Part shown: positions 11,435 through 20,474 of the stretch, in pieces
How the letters are laid out: the number at the start of each line of letters is the position of its first letter
How positions within the stretch are numbered: the first letter of the stretch is position 1
Assembly: GCF_905397275.1 (NCBI RefSeq)
Contig: NZ_CAJPUY010000013.1
Coordinates: 1 to 64,000 of the forward strand
From: Cupriavidus yeoncheonensis
GTDB lineage: Bacteria; Pseudomonadota; Gammaproteobacteria; Burkholderiales; Burkholderiaceae
Reading direction: 5' to 3'
DNA: 64,000 nucleotides
Program-made: the position numbers and the translations under genes
Notes under the pieces: generated by a model
Databases searched by the model: none
Told to the model about the DNA's origin: nothing
Seen by the model: the letters and a program-made list of their open reading frames with translations, nothing else

Positions 11435-11803
11435 ATGCCGAACACCAGCGACCCCCTCTCCACCATCTTTGCTGCCCTGGCCGACCCGACGCGCCGCGCG
11501 ATTCTTGCGCGGTTGTCCGAGGGCGACGCCCCGGTCAGCGAACTGGCGCGCCCGTTCGATATCTCCGGCCCGGCCATCTCCCGGCATCTGCGTGTGCTGG
11601 CCGACGCGGGACTGATCGAGCGGGAAATCAACGCACGCTGGCGTATCTGCCATCTGCGCCCTGGCGCAATGCGCGATGCGCACGGCTGGCTGGAGACCTA
11701 TCGCCGGCTTTGGGAAGGCAATCTCGACAGGCTGGTGGCCTTTGTCGAGCAAACGCAAAGCGAGACCGCTGTCACCCATCGAAAAAAGGGGATCAAGTCA
11801 TGA
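11435..11803 (+). CDS. ArsR-family transcriptional regulator
   Basis: The 122-residue winged-helix protein begins with the typical IFAALADPTRRAILARL, then ISGPAISRHLRVLADAGLI (recognition helix) and the wing IEREINARWRICHL. No metal-binding CxC motif is present in the helix, so it belongs to the metal-independent SdpR/YgaV-like group that usually pairs with an SRPBCC (AHSA1) gene. That is the case here: its stop overlaps the start of the SRPBCC-GST gene by ATGA, giving translational coupling. Start ATG 11435 lies right after a perfect dyad. Confidence 0.9.
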   Translation: MPNTSDPLSTIFAALADPTRRAILARLSEGDAPVSELARPFDISGPAISRHLRVLADAGLIEREINARWRICHLRPGAMRDAHGWLETYRRLWEGNLDRLVAFVEQTQSETAVTHRKKGIKS

Positions 11804-12882
11804 CTGAAGCTGCAACGTTTCACCTGGAGATGACCCGCCAGATCCGCGCGCCGCGCGAGCGGGTGTTTGATGCATTCACCGACCAGGCCGCCCTGGCCGC
11901 CTGGCATTGCCCGCGGGGCATGCAGGTGCGGGAAGCCAGCGCCGATGCGCGCGTGGGCGGCCGCTATCGGCTGGTGATGGGGGCGAAGGACGGCGAACAG
12001 CACATCGTCGGCGGTGAGTATCAGGCGATGGATCGCGCCAACTTCCTGGCCTACACATGGCAATGGGAAGGCAGCGAACTACCCGCCGGCGTGCGCACGC
12101 TGATCGAGATCACGCTGACCGACAAGGATGGCGGCACGCACCTGCACATGCGCCACAGCGGTTTCCCCGACGCGGCCACGCGCGATTCGCACCATGCCGG
12201 CTGGCAATCGGTCTTCAACAACCTGAGCGACTTTGTGGATGCCGAAGGCAGCGCCGGCACGCTGACCGTCTACGGCGATGCGCGCAGCACCTACGTTCGC
12301 ACGGTGCGCCTGGCGCTCGCAGAGAAAGGCGTGCGCTACACCTTCAAGCCGGTTGCGCCGCATCACGACGAACTGCTGGCCCACAACCCGTTCGGCCGCA
12401 TTCCGGCATTCACCGACGGTCCGATCGACTTCTACGAGACGCGCGCCATCCTCAGCTATATCAACGAGGTCTTCGGCGGCCCGAACCTGATTCCGCAAAC
12501 CGGCCCCGCGGCCCGCGCGCGCTGCGAGCAGTGGATCAGCCTGATCAACTGCCACGGCTACGATGCGATGGTGCGCCGCTACGTGCTGCATTACGTGTTT
12601 CCAAAGGGACCGGACGGCAAGCCCGATCGCGCCACCATCGAGGCAGCCCTGCCCGAGATCGAGCGGCAGCTCGATGCGCTGGAGCAGGCCTACGGCGGGC
12701 GCGATTTCCTGGTCGGAAATGCGTTGTCGATGGCCGACCTGTTCTTCGCGCCGATCGTCGAATACCTGGGGCGGTTCCCGGAAAGCGCGGCGATGCTGGA
12801 GACGCGGCCGAACATCCGGCGTGGCCACGCAGTCATGCGCGCGCGGCCGAGCTATGCGGCCACGCAGCCGGATTTCGGCTGA
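11800..12882 (+). CDS. SRPBCC (AHSA1-type) and glutathione S-transferase fusion protein
   Basis: The 360-residue protein is a two-domain fusion. Residues 1-150 are an AHSA1/START-like ligand-binding domain (RQIRAPRERVFDAFTDQAAL, HMRHSGFPDAATRDSHHAGW). Residues 155-360 are a glutathione S-transferase: TLTVYGDARSTYVRTVRLAL begins the thioredoxin-like half, NPFGRIPAF gives the cis-Pro, and FYETRAILSYINE holds the glutathione-binding acidic residue followed by Thr. NALSMADLFFAPIVEYL is the helical-half N-capping motif. The two parts are normally separate genes, and the reading frame is continuous. It probably acts on hydrophobic electrophiles in the cytosol under ArsR control. Confidence 0.85.
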   Translation: MTEAATFHLEMTRQIRAPRERVFDAFTDQAALAAWHCPRGMQVREASADARVGGRYRLVMGAKDGEQHIVGGEYQAMDRANFLAYTWQWEGSELPAGVRTLIEITLTDKDGGTHLHMRHSGFPDAATRDSHHAGWQSVFNNLSDFVDAEGSAGTLTVYGDARSTYVRTVRLALAEKGVRYTFKPVAPHHDELLAHNPFGRIPAFTDGPIDFYETRAILSYINEVFGGPNLIPQTGPAARARCEQWISLINCHGYDAMVRRYVLHYVFPKGPDGKPDRATIEAALPEIERQLDALEQAYGGRDFLVGNALSMADLFFAPIVEYLGRFPESAAMLETRPNIRRGHAVMRARPSYAATQPDFG

Positions 12883-12927
12883 TCGGTGAACCGATGCGCC
12901 GCTGGAACGCTAGCGCCGTTCCCCTGC

Positions 12928-12962
12928 CCTGGCAGGCAGCCATGCCTGCAATGCCTGCCAGG
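12928..12962. terminator. 11-bp perfect hairpin between convergent genes
   Basis: CCTGGCAGGCA (12928-12938) pairs with TGCCTGCCAGG (12952-12962), with a 13-base loop. It is placed between the convergent SRPBCC-GST and patatin genes. No clear T-run. Confidence 0.55.
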
Positions 12963-13017
12963 CGTGCAGCTTAGCTTCCAGATTCGTTTCAGATGAGCAA
13001 ATAGCACGCCAGGCACT

Positions 13018-14496
13018 TCAGCGTCCGGCCGGCGCCGAGTCTGCCGCCCCTGCCTGCCCCGGCGCAGATACGATCCTCGCATCGACGTCACGCAGCAGCC
13101 GCTGGAACTCGGGCGATGCCATGATGATCTTCCCCGCCGCGGCACGCAGGCGGTCAACGGCCTCGTCCGGCAAGGAAAACGAGGTGGGCAGCTGGTTCAG
13201 GTAGTCCCGCTCCGCCGTGTCGGTCAATTGGGCAAACGACACGTCGATGGCATAGATCGTCGCGTCCGGCGTGCGTATTGCGCTGGCCACCGCGGCATCC
13301 TTGTTCGCAGCCATCGCCCGGGATTCCCGCACCCGCCGCATGGCTTGCCAGCGCGCCTGGGTGTCCTTCAGCAATTCAGTCGCCTCGTAGGAATAGTGGT
13401 CGATCGGAACGCCCGAGGCTTTGAGCAGTATCTGCACCGAGCCCGGCGGGGACTCCGACTTGTCCCAGTCCGTCTTGGGTGTGGACAGCGAGTTGACGAC
13501 AAACACGACAAGCCTGCGCAATCTGTCGAGCGGCGAAGGCAACCCGACCAGATGCAGCGATTCCATGATCTCCAGCGTATCCAGCACGCTGCGCATGCCG
13601 AGGTTGTCTGAAACACCACCATCCACGATGTGGATGTACGGCCGGTTGACGCTGTCCCCGAACTCCCCCTCTTCCCTCAGATGGCGGGTCGCACGCGCGG
13701 CGGGCCTGGGCGGGTCGCCGGTGCCGATAAACGGCTTGATCCAGTCAGGCGGCGCATAGCCGCAATTGCCGCCGTAGTTGTTGAGCGTGACGGGCGTGAG
13801 CACCACCGGCACCGCCGATGAAGCGGCCGCGGCACGGGAAAGCCGCATCGAACTCAGGTCCGAGCAGAGCACATCGAAAATGTTCTGCGTAAAGGGAAGC
13901 CGGGCACCTGTAGTGATATCGGTGGCCGAGGCGACGATGAACGGTCCGTTGCCGCGATTGAGGTCGCCAAATGTTGCACCGTGGAACAGGATCTCGTCGT
14001 ATAGATCGGCCGCCAGCTCGGATCGGCCCCAGCCGGTCGACCACAGCGATGGCCAGTAAGTTGGCGTGAACACACGGGCCGTGATCTCGCCCTGCACATT
14101 GCGCTTGAGGAAGTTCCGCTCATAGTCGTCAAAGAGCTTCTCACCGTAGAGTCCGTAGGCCAGCGCCGTGAAGCTTCCGCCCGATACACCGGTGATAACG
14201 CCGACATGGTCCAGCAGGCGCGACCGCTTGCCTTTCGGCCCGACCACCTCGGTATTGCGCAAGAATTCCAGGACCCCGTAGGAAAACGCGGCTGCGCGCG
14301 TGCCCCCGCCCGAAAAGGCCAGGACCACCAGATTTTCGTTGTCCACCGAGTACTGCGGCCTCGCGACAAATCGATAGCCGGCGTTCGGCTCGACCTGGGT
14401 GATCGGTGCATTGACCGGCCGGCTGGCGCACCCGCCGAGCAGGAGCAGGAGCAATAGCGCGAGCACCATCGATGCTGACTTCGGCAGTCTGGCCAT
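13018..14496 (-). CDS. Patatin-like phospholipase lipoprotein
   Basis: The 492-residue precursor has a lipoprotein signal (LLLLGGC, lipidation at about C23). The patatin domain shows the oxyanion loop AFSGGGTRAAAFSYGV, the nucleophile elbow GVSGG (catalytic Ser) and the catalytic Asp in HIVDGGVSDNLG, all intact. Patatin enzymes hydrolyse acyl chains from phospholipids. The anchor suggests a periplasmic or outer-membrane site. A C-terminal region after residue 400 is helical and not recognised. The gene seems to be a single transcription unit. Confidence 0.85.
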   Translation of the reverse strand: MARLPKSASMVLALLLLLLLGGCASRPVNAPITQVEPNAGYRFVARPQYSVDNENLVVLAFSGGGTRAAAFSYGVLEFLRNTEVVGPKGKRSRLLDHVGVITGVSGGSFTALAYGLYGEKLFDDYERNFLKRNVQGEITARVFTPTYWPSLWSTGWGRSELAADLYDEILFHGATFGDLNRGNGPFIVASATDITTGARLPFTQNIFDVLCSDLSSMRLSRAAAASSAVPVVLTPVTLNNYGGNCGYAPPDWIKPFIGTGDPPRPAARATRHLREEGEFGDSVNRPYIHIVDGGVSDNLGMRSVLDTLEIMESLHLVGLPSPLDRLRRLVVFVVNSLSTPKTDWDKSESPPGSVQILLKASGVPIDHYSYEATELLKDTQARWQAMRRVRESRAMAANKDAAVASAIRTPDATIYAIDVSFAQLTDTAERDYLNQLPTSFSLPDEAVDRLRAAAGKIIMASPEFQRLLRDVDARIVSAPGQAGAADSAPAGR

Positions 14497-14625
14497 TGCC
14501 CCTCCACAGAGATCCCCGACTCGCCCTGGCTGTCGGGGAATCGGCTACTACCTAGGATAGTCAGGAAAACCGCCCGGAATCGCCCCGGCCCGCAGCAAAC
14601 CGTGTCAACAGTGCAACCGACGAGG

Positions 14626-14769
14626 TGAACCGCCCCGGAATTCGTGGAGGCTACTTCGCTTGCGTCAGGCCGACATGACCTGCTGCTCAAGTTGGTGATA
14701 GTAGTTGGCTTCGTACTCTGACGGTGGCACGTATCCCAGCGGTGCCATCAAGCGGTGATACTTAAACAC
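14626..14769 (-). pseudogene. 3' remnant of an IS3-family transposase (orfB) with one IS end
   Basis: The complement of 14665-14769 encodes the last 34 residues of an IS3-type integrase, including MAPLGYVPPSEYEANYYHQ and a terminal VMSA followed by a stop. The adjacent TGAACCGCCCCGG at 14626-14638 resembles the terminal inverted repeat of this IS group. The rest of the element is missing, so it is a dead relic. It abuts the 3' side of the DNA glycosylase gene. Confidence 0.8.
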
Positions 14770-14796
14770 GCGTCAAATGTGTTGTCATCCCGAGCG

Positions 14797-15300
14797 TCAG
14801 CCAGCTTTCGCCAGCCATATCCGCAACTCCCGCCAAACAAGCAGCTTCTCCGAATACGGCACGGTATACGCCGGACTACTGGAAGGAAGGCTGAGGACAT
14901 GATGGCGATCACCATGCTGACCGAGCACCTTCAGACCAATACGCTCAGCCGTGCCACCATTGAACGCAATCGCTGCCAGATTTGGCATCGACTCGATCAA
15001 ACCCAACAGATCATTCCCGGCATGACCGCGTATGTTGCTGTCCAGGCTGCCCTCTCGCCTGGCTTGCGCCACCACGTCCCATAGACCAACGTGATGCGCC
15101 AGAAGCGTTTGCAACCGGGCGGCATAGTCCATGCGAACCAGGTCCTCGCCAAGGACGTCGCCAACCAACCGCCAGAACTGATTCTGCCTGTGCGCGTAAT
15201 ACTGGCCCTGCGCCAGTGAGGCCTCGCCAGGCAAGCTGCCGAGGATCAGCACGCGTGTATCGGCGTCGACGACAGGGGGGAAACAGCGCTTCAGCGTCAT
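14797..15300 (-). CDS. DNA-deoxyinosine (hypoxanthine) glycosylase, UDG family 6-like
   Basis: The 167-residue protein shows LILGSLPGEASL (motif 1 loop) and YYAHRQNQFW, which matches the NPRNQFW signature of family 6 uracil-DNA-glycosylase-fold proteins. It also shows GLWDVVAQARREGSLD and, late in the chain, VLSLPSSSPAY in place of the HPSP motif. These enzymes remove deaminated adenine (hypoxanthine) from DNA in the cytosol. Length fits the family. It is downstream of htpG on the same strand but separated by a terminator. Confidence 0.8.
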   Translation of the reverse strand: MTLKRCFPPVVDADTRVLILGSLPGEASLAQGQYYAHRQNQFWRLVGDVLGEDLVRMDYAARLQTLLAHHVGLWDVVAQARREGSLDSNIRGHAGNDLLGLIESMPNLAAIAFNGGTAERIGLKVLGQHGDRHHVLSLPSSSPAYTVPYSEKLLVWRELRIWLAKAG

Positions 15301-15343
15301 GCGTCGTATTCAGTCGGGTCCATCATCATCGGGCCGCCCGGAA

Positions 15344-15371
15344 GGAAAAAGGGCCGGTCGCCCGGCCCTTT
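15344..15371 (-). terminator. Intrinsic terminator of htpG
   Basis: On the minus strand AAAGGGCCGG and CCGGCCCTTT form a 10-bp stem (15362-15371 with 15348-15357) around a four-base loop, followed by further T residues (15344-15350 region). It begins 16 bases after the htpG stop. Confidence 0.85.
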
Positions 15372-15386
15372 CCTTCACGCCCGTGT

Positions 15387-17288
15387 TCAGGCAAGCAGCT
15401 TGTTCACACGCTGCACATAGGCAGTCGGATCGTCGAGCATGCCCCCTTCAGCCAGCAGTGCCTGATCGAACAGCACCAGCAGGCGGTCATTGAAGCCGTC
15501 GCCCTCCGGCAGATCGCGCAGCTTCTTCACCAGCGCGTGCTCGGGATTGAGTTCCAGGATCGGTTGAGCATCTGGCGCCTTCTGGCCAGCCTGCTTCAGC
15601 AGGCGCTGCAGGTAGCCGCTCATGTCGCCTTCGTCCGAGACCAGGCAGGACGCGGATTCGGTCAGGCGCAGCGTCACGCGCACGTCCTTGGCCCTGCCTT
15701 CGAGGACGCTCTTGGCGCGCGCCACGACATCCTTCCATTCGGTCTCGGCCTTCTCCTGCTCGGCCTTTTCGGCCTCGTCGGCAAGCGTGCCCAGGTCGAG
15801 GTCGCCGCGGGCGACCGAGACCAGTTCCTTGCCATCGAACTCGCGCAGGAACGACAGCATCCACTCATCGACGCGATCGGTCAGCAGCAGCACTTCAATG
15901 CCCTTCTTGCGGAACACTTCAAGATGCGGGCTGTTCTTCGCGGCAGCCCAGGTGTCGGCCGTCACATAGTAGACCTTGTCCTGGCCTTCCTTCATGCGGC
16001 CGGCATAGGCGGCCAGCGACACGGTCTTGTCGGCGTTGTCGATGTGCGTCGAGCTGAAGCGCAGCAGCCTGGCGATGCGCTCCTGGTTGGCCTGGTCCTC
16101 GCCCATGCCTTCCTTCAGCGCCTGGCCGAATTGCTGCCAGAAGGTCGCGTACTTGCTGCGCTCGGCCTCTTCCTCGCTGTCGGCCAGCGATTCCAGCATC
16201 GACAGCACGCGCTTGGTGCTGCCTTCGCGGATGGCCTTGACGTCGCGGCTCTCCTGCAGCAGTTCGCGCGAGACGTTCAGCGGCAGGTCGGCGGAATCGA
16301 TCACGCCCTTGACCCAGCGCAGGTAGGCAGGCAGCAGCTGCTCGGCGTCGTCCATGATGAAGACGCGCTTCACGTAGAGCTTGAGGCCGTGCTTGTGGTT
16401 GCGGTCCCACATGTCGAACGGTGCGCGCGCCGGGATGTACAGCAGCTGCGTGTATTCGCTGCGGCCTTCCACGCGGTTGTGCGTCCATGACAGCGGCGCC
16501 TCGTTGTCGTGCGCGATGTGCTGGTAGAACGCGGTGTACTGCTCGTCGGTGATGTCCGACTTCGGACGCGTCCACAGCGCGCTCGCCTGGTTGACGCTTT
16601 CCCACTCGTCGGTGCGCTTGTAGGTGCTGGCCTCGGCATCCCACACTTCCTTGGGCATGCGGATCGGCAGCGAGATATGGTCCGAGTACTTCTGGATGAT
16701 GCTCTTCAGGCGCCAGGCCGAGAGGAAATCGTCCTCGCCTTCGCGCAGGTGCAGCGTGATGGTGCTGCCGCGCTCGGCGCGCGTGATGGCGTCGACGCTG
16801 AACTCGCCGTCGCCCGCGCTTTCCCAGCGCACGGCTTCGTCGGCAGCCAGGCCCGCGCGGCGGGTCTCGACCGTGACCTTGTCGGCCACGATAAAGGCCG
16901 AGTAGAAGCCCACGCCGAACTGGCCGATCAGCGCGGCGTCCTTCTGCTGGTCGCCGGACAGCTGCTGGAAGAATTCCCTGGTGCCCGAACGCGCGATGGT
17001 GCCGAGGTTGTGGATGGCCTCGTCACGGCTCATGCCGATGCCGTTGTCGGTGATCTTGAGCGTGCGGGCCGTGGCGTCGGCTTCGATGCGGATGGCCAGG
17101 TCGGCATCGTTTTCAAGCAGCGAGGGGTTCGCGATCGCCTCGAAGCGCAGCTTGTCGGTGGCGTCGGAAGCATTCGAGACCAGCTCGCGCAGGAAGATTT
17201 CCTTGTTGCTGTACAGCGAGTGGATCATCAGGTGCAGCAGTTGCTTCACTTCCGCCTGGAAGCTCATCGTTTCGTGCGGTGCGGACAT
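15387..17288 (-). CDS. htpG: Molecular chaperone HtpG (Hsp90 family)
   Basis: The 633-residue protein carries the Hsp90 N-terminal ATPase box: [40 protein letters not shown] and [12 protein letters not shown]. The middle domain with the catalytic Arg loop follows, then a C-terminal dimerisation part ending [10 protein letters not shown]. The protein is an ATP-dependent cytosolic chaperone. Start ATG 17288 is preceded by AGGAGA. A sigma-32 promoter is visible at 17352-17380, so heat induction is expected. The length matches HtpG. Confidence 0.97.
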   Translation of the reverse strand: MSAPHETMSFQAEVKQLLHLMIHSLYSNKEIFLRELVSNASDATDKLRFEAIANPSLLENDADLAIRIEADATARTLKITDNGIGMSRDEAIHNLGTIARSGTREFFQQLSGDQQKDAALIGQFGVGFYSAFIVADKVTVETRRAGLAADEAVRWESAGDGEFSVDAITRAERGSTITLHLREGEDDFLSAWRLKSIIQKYSDHISLPIRMPKEVWDAEASTYKRTDEWESVNQASALWTRPKSDITDEQYTAFYQHIAHDNEAPLSWTHNRVEGRSEYTQLLYIPARAPFDMWDRNHKHGLKLYVKRVFIMDDAEQLLPAYLRWVKGVIDSADLPLNVSRELLQESRDVKAIREGSTKRVLSMLESLADSEEEAERSKYATFWQQFGQALKEGMGEDQANQERIARLLRFSSTHIDNADKTVSLAAYAGRMKEGQDKVYYVTADTWAAAKNSPHLEVFRKKGIEVLLLTDRVDEWMLSFLREFDGKELVSVARGDLDLGTLADEAEKAEQEKAETEWKDVVARAKSVLEGRAKDVRVTLRLTESASCLVSDEGDMSGYLQRLLKQAGQKAPDAQPILELNPEHALVKKLRDLPEGDGFNDRLLVLFDQALLAEGGMLDDPTAYVQRVNKLLA

Positions 17289-17351
17289 GGTTCTCCTTTT
17301 CGAATCCGGAAAATCAGGGAATTGGGGTCGGCGCAGGGCCAATGCTCACGG

Positions 17352-17380
17352 AAATAGGGCCGGTTCCGGCCAATTTCAAG
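17352..17380 (-). promoter_or_regulatory. Sigma-32 heat-shock promoter of htpG
   Basis: On the minus strand the -35 box CTTGAAA (17380-17374) is followed after 14 bases by CCCTATTT (17359-17352), close to the consensus CTTGAAA and CCCCATnT. It lies about 64 bases before the start codon. The spacer contains GGCCGG/CCGGCC arms that could also terminate the upstream MocR-type gene. Confidence 0.8.
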
Positions 17381-17404
17381 GCCGGCCCGCATATCAGCGA
17401 CGGT

Positions 17405-18943
17405 TCAGCGCCGGTCCAGTTGCCGGGACAGGAAGTCGAGCATGTCGGGATCGCCGCTGCTGGCAACATTGAAGCGCATCCAGCCCGACGGCATCTGCGA
17501 CGGCGAGAACAGGCTGCCGGGCGCGAACAGGTAGCCCTTGTCGTGCCCCGCCGTGGCGATGGCATTGGTATCGCGGCCGGTATCGGCCCACAGGTACATG
17601 CCCGCGTGCTGCCCCGGGAACAGGCGCAGGCCGCGGCGCTCCAGCTCGCGCCGCGTGTCGTCGCGGGCCCGGTCGAGGCGGCCGCGTACCCGCTCCACGT
17701 GCTTGCGGTAGTGGCCTTCGGTCAGCACCTTGTACAACACGCGCTCGTTGATTTCCGGCGTGGCCAGGCCGGCCAGCAGCTTGCTGTCGGTCAGCGTCGC
17801 GGCCAGGTCCGGGTGCGCGGCGACAAAGCCCACGCGCAGGTTCGCCGCCAGCGTCTTGGAAAAGCTGCCCAGGTAGATCACGCGGCGCAGCTGGTCCAGG
17901 CTGGCCAGTCGTGTCGCGGCGTGGCCAGGCGGGCACAGGTCGCAGTAGATGTCGTCCTCGACGATCAGGAAATCGTACTGCTCGGCCATCTGCAGCAACC
18001 GGAACGCCTTGGCGGCGGACAGCGAGGTGCCGGTCGGGTTGTGCAGCACCGAGTTGATGACGAACAGCCGCGGCCGGTGCGCCTGGACGATGCGCTCCAG
18101 CGCCTCCAGGTCCGGGCCTTCGGCCGTGTAGGGCACGCCGATCACCTGCGCGCCCTGCGCGGCAAAGCGGCCGAACATCACGAACCAGGCCGGATCGCCG
18201 ACCAGCACGGTATCGCCCGGGCACAGGTAGAGCCGCGCAATCAGGTCCAGCGCCTGCGTGATGCCCGAGGTCAGCACGATCTGCTCGGCCGTGGCGCCGA
18301 TCTCCAGCTCCTCCAGCCGCGTGCGCAGCTGCTGGCGCAGCGGCAGGAAGCCCTGCGGCGTGCCGCTGGCGAGGAAATGGTTGCCGGGCTGGCGGCCCAG
18401 TCCGCGCAGCGCGCTGGCGATCAGCTCGCCATCGAGCCACTCGTTGGGCAGGAACCCCAGCCCGGGCGCCTTGTGGGTCTCGGCGGTATGGAACATGCTG
18501 CGCAGCAGCCAGGTCACGTCGATATTGCGCGCGGCCACCGCCACGGGCGCCACCGGCGCGGCCGAGGCCTGCGCCCCGCGTTCGCGCACGTAGAAGCCCG
18601 AGCCGCGGCGCGACTCCAGGTAGCCCAGCGCGACCAGGCGTTCGTACGCCTCCACCACGGTGAAGCGCGAAATCCCCTTCTCCTGCGCCAGCTGGCGGAT
18701 CGACGGCATGCGCATGCCCGCGCGGAAGACGCGTTCGTCGATGCGCATGCGGGCCCATTCGGTGAGCTGCTCGACCAGCGTCATCTGGGCCGACGGCACC
18801 GGGTCCGGCATGCGCTCCGTGCTGCCTGCCGTGCCCGGCGGCACGACCAGCCGCAAGGCGCGCCCCGATGCGTCCTGCGCGCCGCCTCCGCTATCCTTGC
18901 GCTCGGGCGCGGCGGAGGAATCCTGCTGGTGGCTGCCGTCCAT
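17405..18943 (-). CDS. MocR/PdxR-type GntR regulator with aminotransferase domain
   Basis: The 512-residue protein joins a GntR winged helix (about residues 50-120: RMPSIRQLAQEKGISRFTVV, YLESRRGSGFYV) to a class I aminotransferase-like domain. The latter includes TSGITQALDLIARL, HNPTGTSLS and the PLP-lysine site YLGSFSKTLAANLRVG. MocR proteins bind PLP-amino acid adducts and control neighbouring genes. The start at 18943 (MDGSHQQD) follows GGGAG with eight bases between. The divergent operon at 19028 starts 84 bases away, and three ACTGTAC copies lie in the gap, so the operon is the likely target. A catalytic role is not expected. Confidence 0.9.
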   Translation of the reverse strand: MDGSHQQDSSAAPERKDSGGGAQDASGRALRLVVPPGTAGSTERMPDPVPSAQMTLVEQLTEWARMRIDERVFRAGMRMPSIRQLAQEKGISRFTVVEAYERLVALGYLESRRGSGFYVRERGAQASAAPVAPVAVAARNIDVTWLLRSMFHTAETHKAPGLGFLPNEWLDGELIASALRGLGRQPGNHFLASGTPQGFLPLRQQLRTRLEELEIGATAEQIVLTSGITQALDLIARLYLCPGDTVLVGDPAWFVMFGRFAAQGAQVIGVPYTAEGPDLEALERIVQAHRPRLFVINSVLHNPTGTSLSAAKAFRLLQMAEQYDFLIVEDDIYCDLCPPGHAATRLASLDQLRRVIYLGSFSKTLAANLRVGFVAAHPDLAATLTDSKLLAGLATPEINERVLYKVLTEGHYRKHVERVRGRLDRARDDTRRELERRGLRLFPGQHAGMYLWADTGRDTNAIATAGHDKGYLFAPGSLFSPSQMPSGWMRFNVASSGDPDMLDFLSRQLDRR

Positions 18944-18957
18944 GTGGTGCTCCCGCA

Positions 18958-18999
18958 ACTGTACTGAATACGATCCGCATAACTGTACCGGTACTGTAC
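18958..18999. promoter_or_regulatory. Three ACTGTAC repeats, probable MocR operator
   Basis: Direct copies of ACTGTAC start at 18958, 18982 and 18993 in the divergent intergenic region. The last two flank the palindrome GTACCGGTAC (18985-18994). Direct repeats in a divergent promoter are the usual binding layout of MocR-type regulators. Confidence 0.65.
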
Positions 19000-19027
19000 C
19001 GACTACCTTGTCTACCATCAAGCCAAC

Positions 19028-19705
19028 ATGAAGCTCGCCCTCGATCACCTCGTCATCGCCGCACAGACGCTCGACGCCGGCACGGAATACGTCGCCGACG
19101 CGCTTGGCATTGCCCCGCACGGTGGCGGCGCCCATGCGGCCATGGGCACGCACAACCGCGTGCTCGGCCTGTTTGGCGGGATGTACCTGGAAGTGATCGC
19201 GCTGGACCCGGACGCTCCCGCACCGCAGCGCCCGCGCTGGTTCGGGCTCGACAGCGACAACGTGCGCGCGCGTCTGCAGGCCGGCCCCTTCCTGCTGCAC
19301 TGGGCGGCGCGCGTGGAGCGCCCCGCCGACCTGACGCGCTGGCAGGCGCAGTATCCCGGGCAGATCGCACCGGTCATCCCCATGCAGCGCGGCGACCTGC
19401 GCTGGCGCATCACGGTGCCGGAGGACGGCAGCCTGCCCGCCTGGCACGGTGAGGCCGCCAGCGCCGGCGATGGCCTGTTGCCCAGCCTGATCCAGTGGGA
19501 CGTGTCCCCGCATCCGGGCGCAAGCCTGCCGCGGCAGGACCTGGCGCTGCGCCGGCTCGCCGGCCGGCATCCCAATGCCGAACTGCTACGCCAGGGCCTG
19601 GCCTGGCTGGGCGGCGAGGCTCTGATGACGCTGGAACAAAGCGACGGGCCGCCGCAGCTCGTCGCGGAAATCGAAACGCCGCAGGGCGTCCGTACCCTGC
19701 GCTAG
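19028..19705 (+). CDS. VOC-superfamily (glyoxalase-like) protein
   Basis: The 225-residue protein begins LALDHLVIAAQTLDAGTEYV and continues HAAMGTHNRVLGLFGGMYLEVIALD, the pattern of the large glyoxalase-like domain with a metal His and Glu (DHL and YLEV). No metal or substrate can be assigned. It is the first gene of the plus-strand run facing the MocR regulator, followed after 50 bases by the AlaX gene. Confidence 0.75.
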   Translation: MKLALDHLVIAAQTLDAGTEYVADALGIAPHGGGAHAAMGTHNRVLGLFGGMYLEVIALDPDAPAPQRPRWFGLDSDNVRARLQAGPFLLHWAARVERPADLTRWQAQYPGQIAPVIPMQRGDLRWRITVPEDGSLPAWHGEAASAGDGLLPSLIQWDVSPHPGASLPRQDLALRRLAGRHPNAELLRQGLAWLGGEALMTLEQSDGPPQLVAEIETPQGVRTLR

Positions 19706-19755
19706 ACCCGAACGCCCACAAGAACAAGACCGAACAAGACCACGGAGACCCACCG

Positions 19756-20469
19756 ATGACCGTCACCCGCAAACGCTTCGACGACGATCCTTACCTCGAC
19801 CATTGCAGCGCGACCGTGCTGTCGGCGAGCGATGCCGGAATCGAACTCGACGAAACGGTCTGCTATGCGCGCAGTGGCGGCCAGGCCGGCGACACGGCCA
19901 CGCTGACCCTGGCGGATGGCCGCACCATCGAAATCACCGACACCGTCTATGCCGACGACCGCGCCCGCATCCTGCACGTGCCCGCGGCCGGCGCGGAATT
20001 GCCGCGGCCGGGAGACCGCGTCACGGTGGCCATCGACTGGCAACGCCGCCACCGGCTGATGCGCCTGCACACCTGCCTGCACCTGCTCGGCTCGCTGATT
20101 CCGGTGCCGGTGACGGGCTGCGGCATCTCGCCCGATTCGGCGCGCATCGACTTCGACCTGCCCGAATCGACGCTGGACAAGGCCGAGCTGACCGAACGGC
20201 TCAATGCGCTGATCCGCGCCAACACCGCGGTGCGCATCGAGCTGATCACCCCGCAGGAACTGGCTGCGCAGCCCGAGCTGGTGCGCACCATCGGCGCGGC
20301 GCCGCCGGCCGGCACCAGCAGCATCCGCATCGTCGAAATCCCGGGCGTGGACCGCCAGCCGTGCGGCGGCACGCATGTGGCCAACACCGGCGAGATCGGC
20401 GCCGTGGTCGTCACCAAGGTCGAGAAGAAGAGCCGCACCAACCGGCGCGTGGTCGTCAACTTCGCCTGA
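19756..20469 (+). CDS. AlaX-type alanyl-tRNA editing protein
   Basis: The 237-residue protein is a stand-alone editing domain of alanyl-tRNA synthetase type. YARSGGQAGDTATL matches the N-terminal (AlaX-II) part, RLMRLHTCLHLLG contains the zinc motif HxxxH, and RQPCGGTHVANTGEIG contains the second zinc pair CxxxH. Such proteins hydrolyse Ser- or Gly-mischarged tRNA-Ala in the cytosol. An alternative is a role in free amino acid metabolism, since it lies in an amino-acid export and transamination cluster. All zinc ligands are present. Confidence 0.85.
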   Translation: MTVTRKRFDDDPYLDHCSATVLSASDAGIELDETVCYARSGGQAGDTATLTLADGRTIEITDTVYADDRARILHVPAAGAELPRPGDRVTVAIDWQRRHRLMRLHTCLHLLGSLIPVPVTGCGISPDSARIDFDLPESTLDKAELTERLNALIRANTAVRIELITPQELAAQPELVRTIGAAPPAGTSSIRIVEIPGVDRQPCGGTHVANTGEIGAVVVTKVEKKSRTNRRVVVNFA

Positions 20470-20474
20470 GCGCC

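Noticed and set aside
18944..19570. Long N-terminal extension of the MocR-type regulator
   Set aside because: It would cover the divergent VOC gene and the operator repeats; ATG 18943 has a good ribosome-binding site and fits family length.
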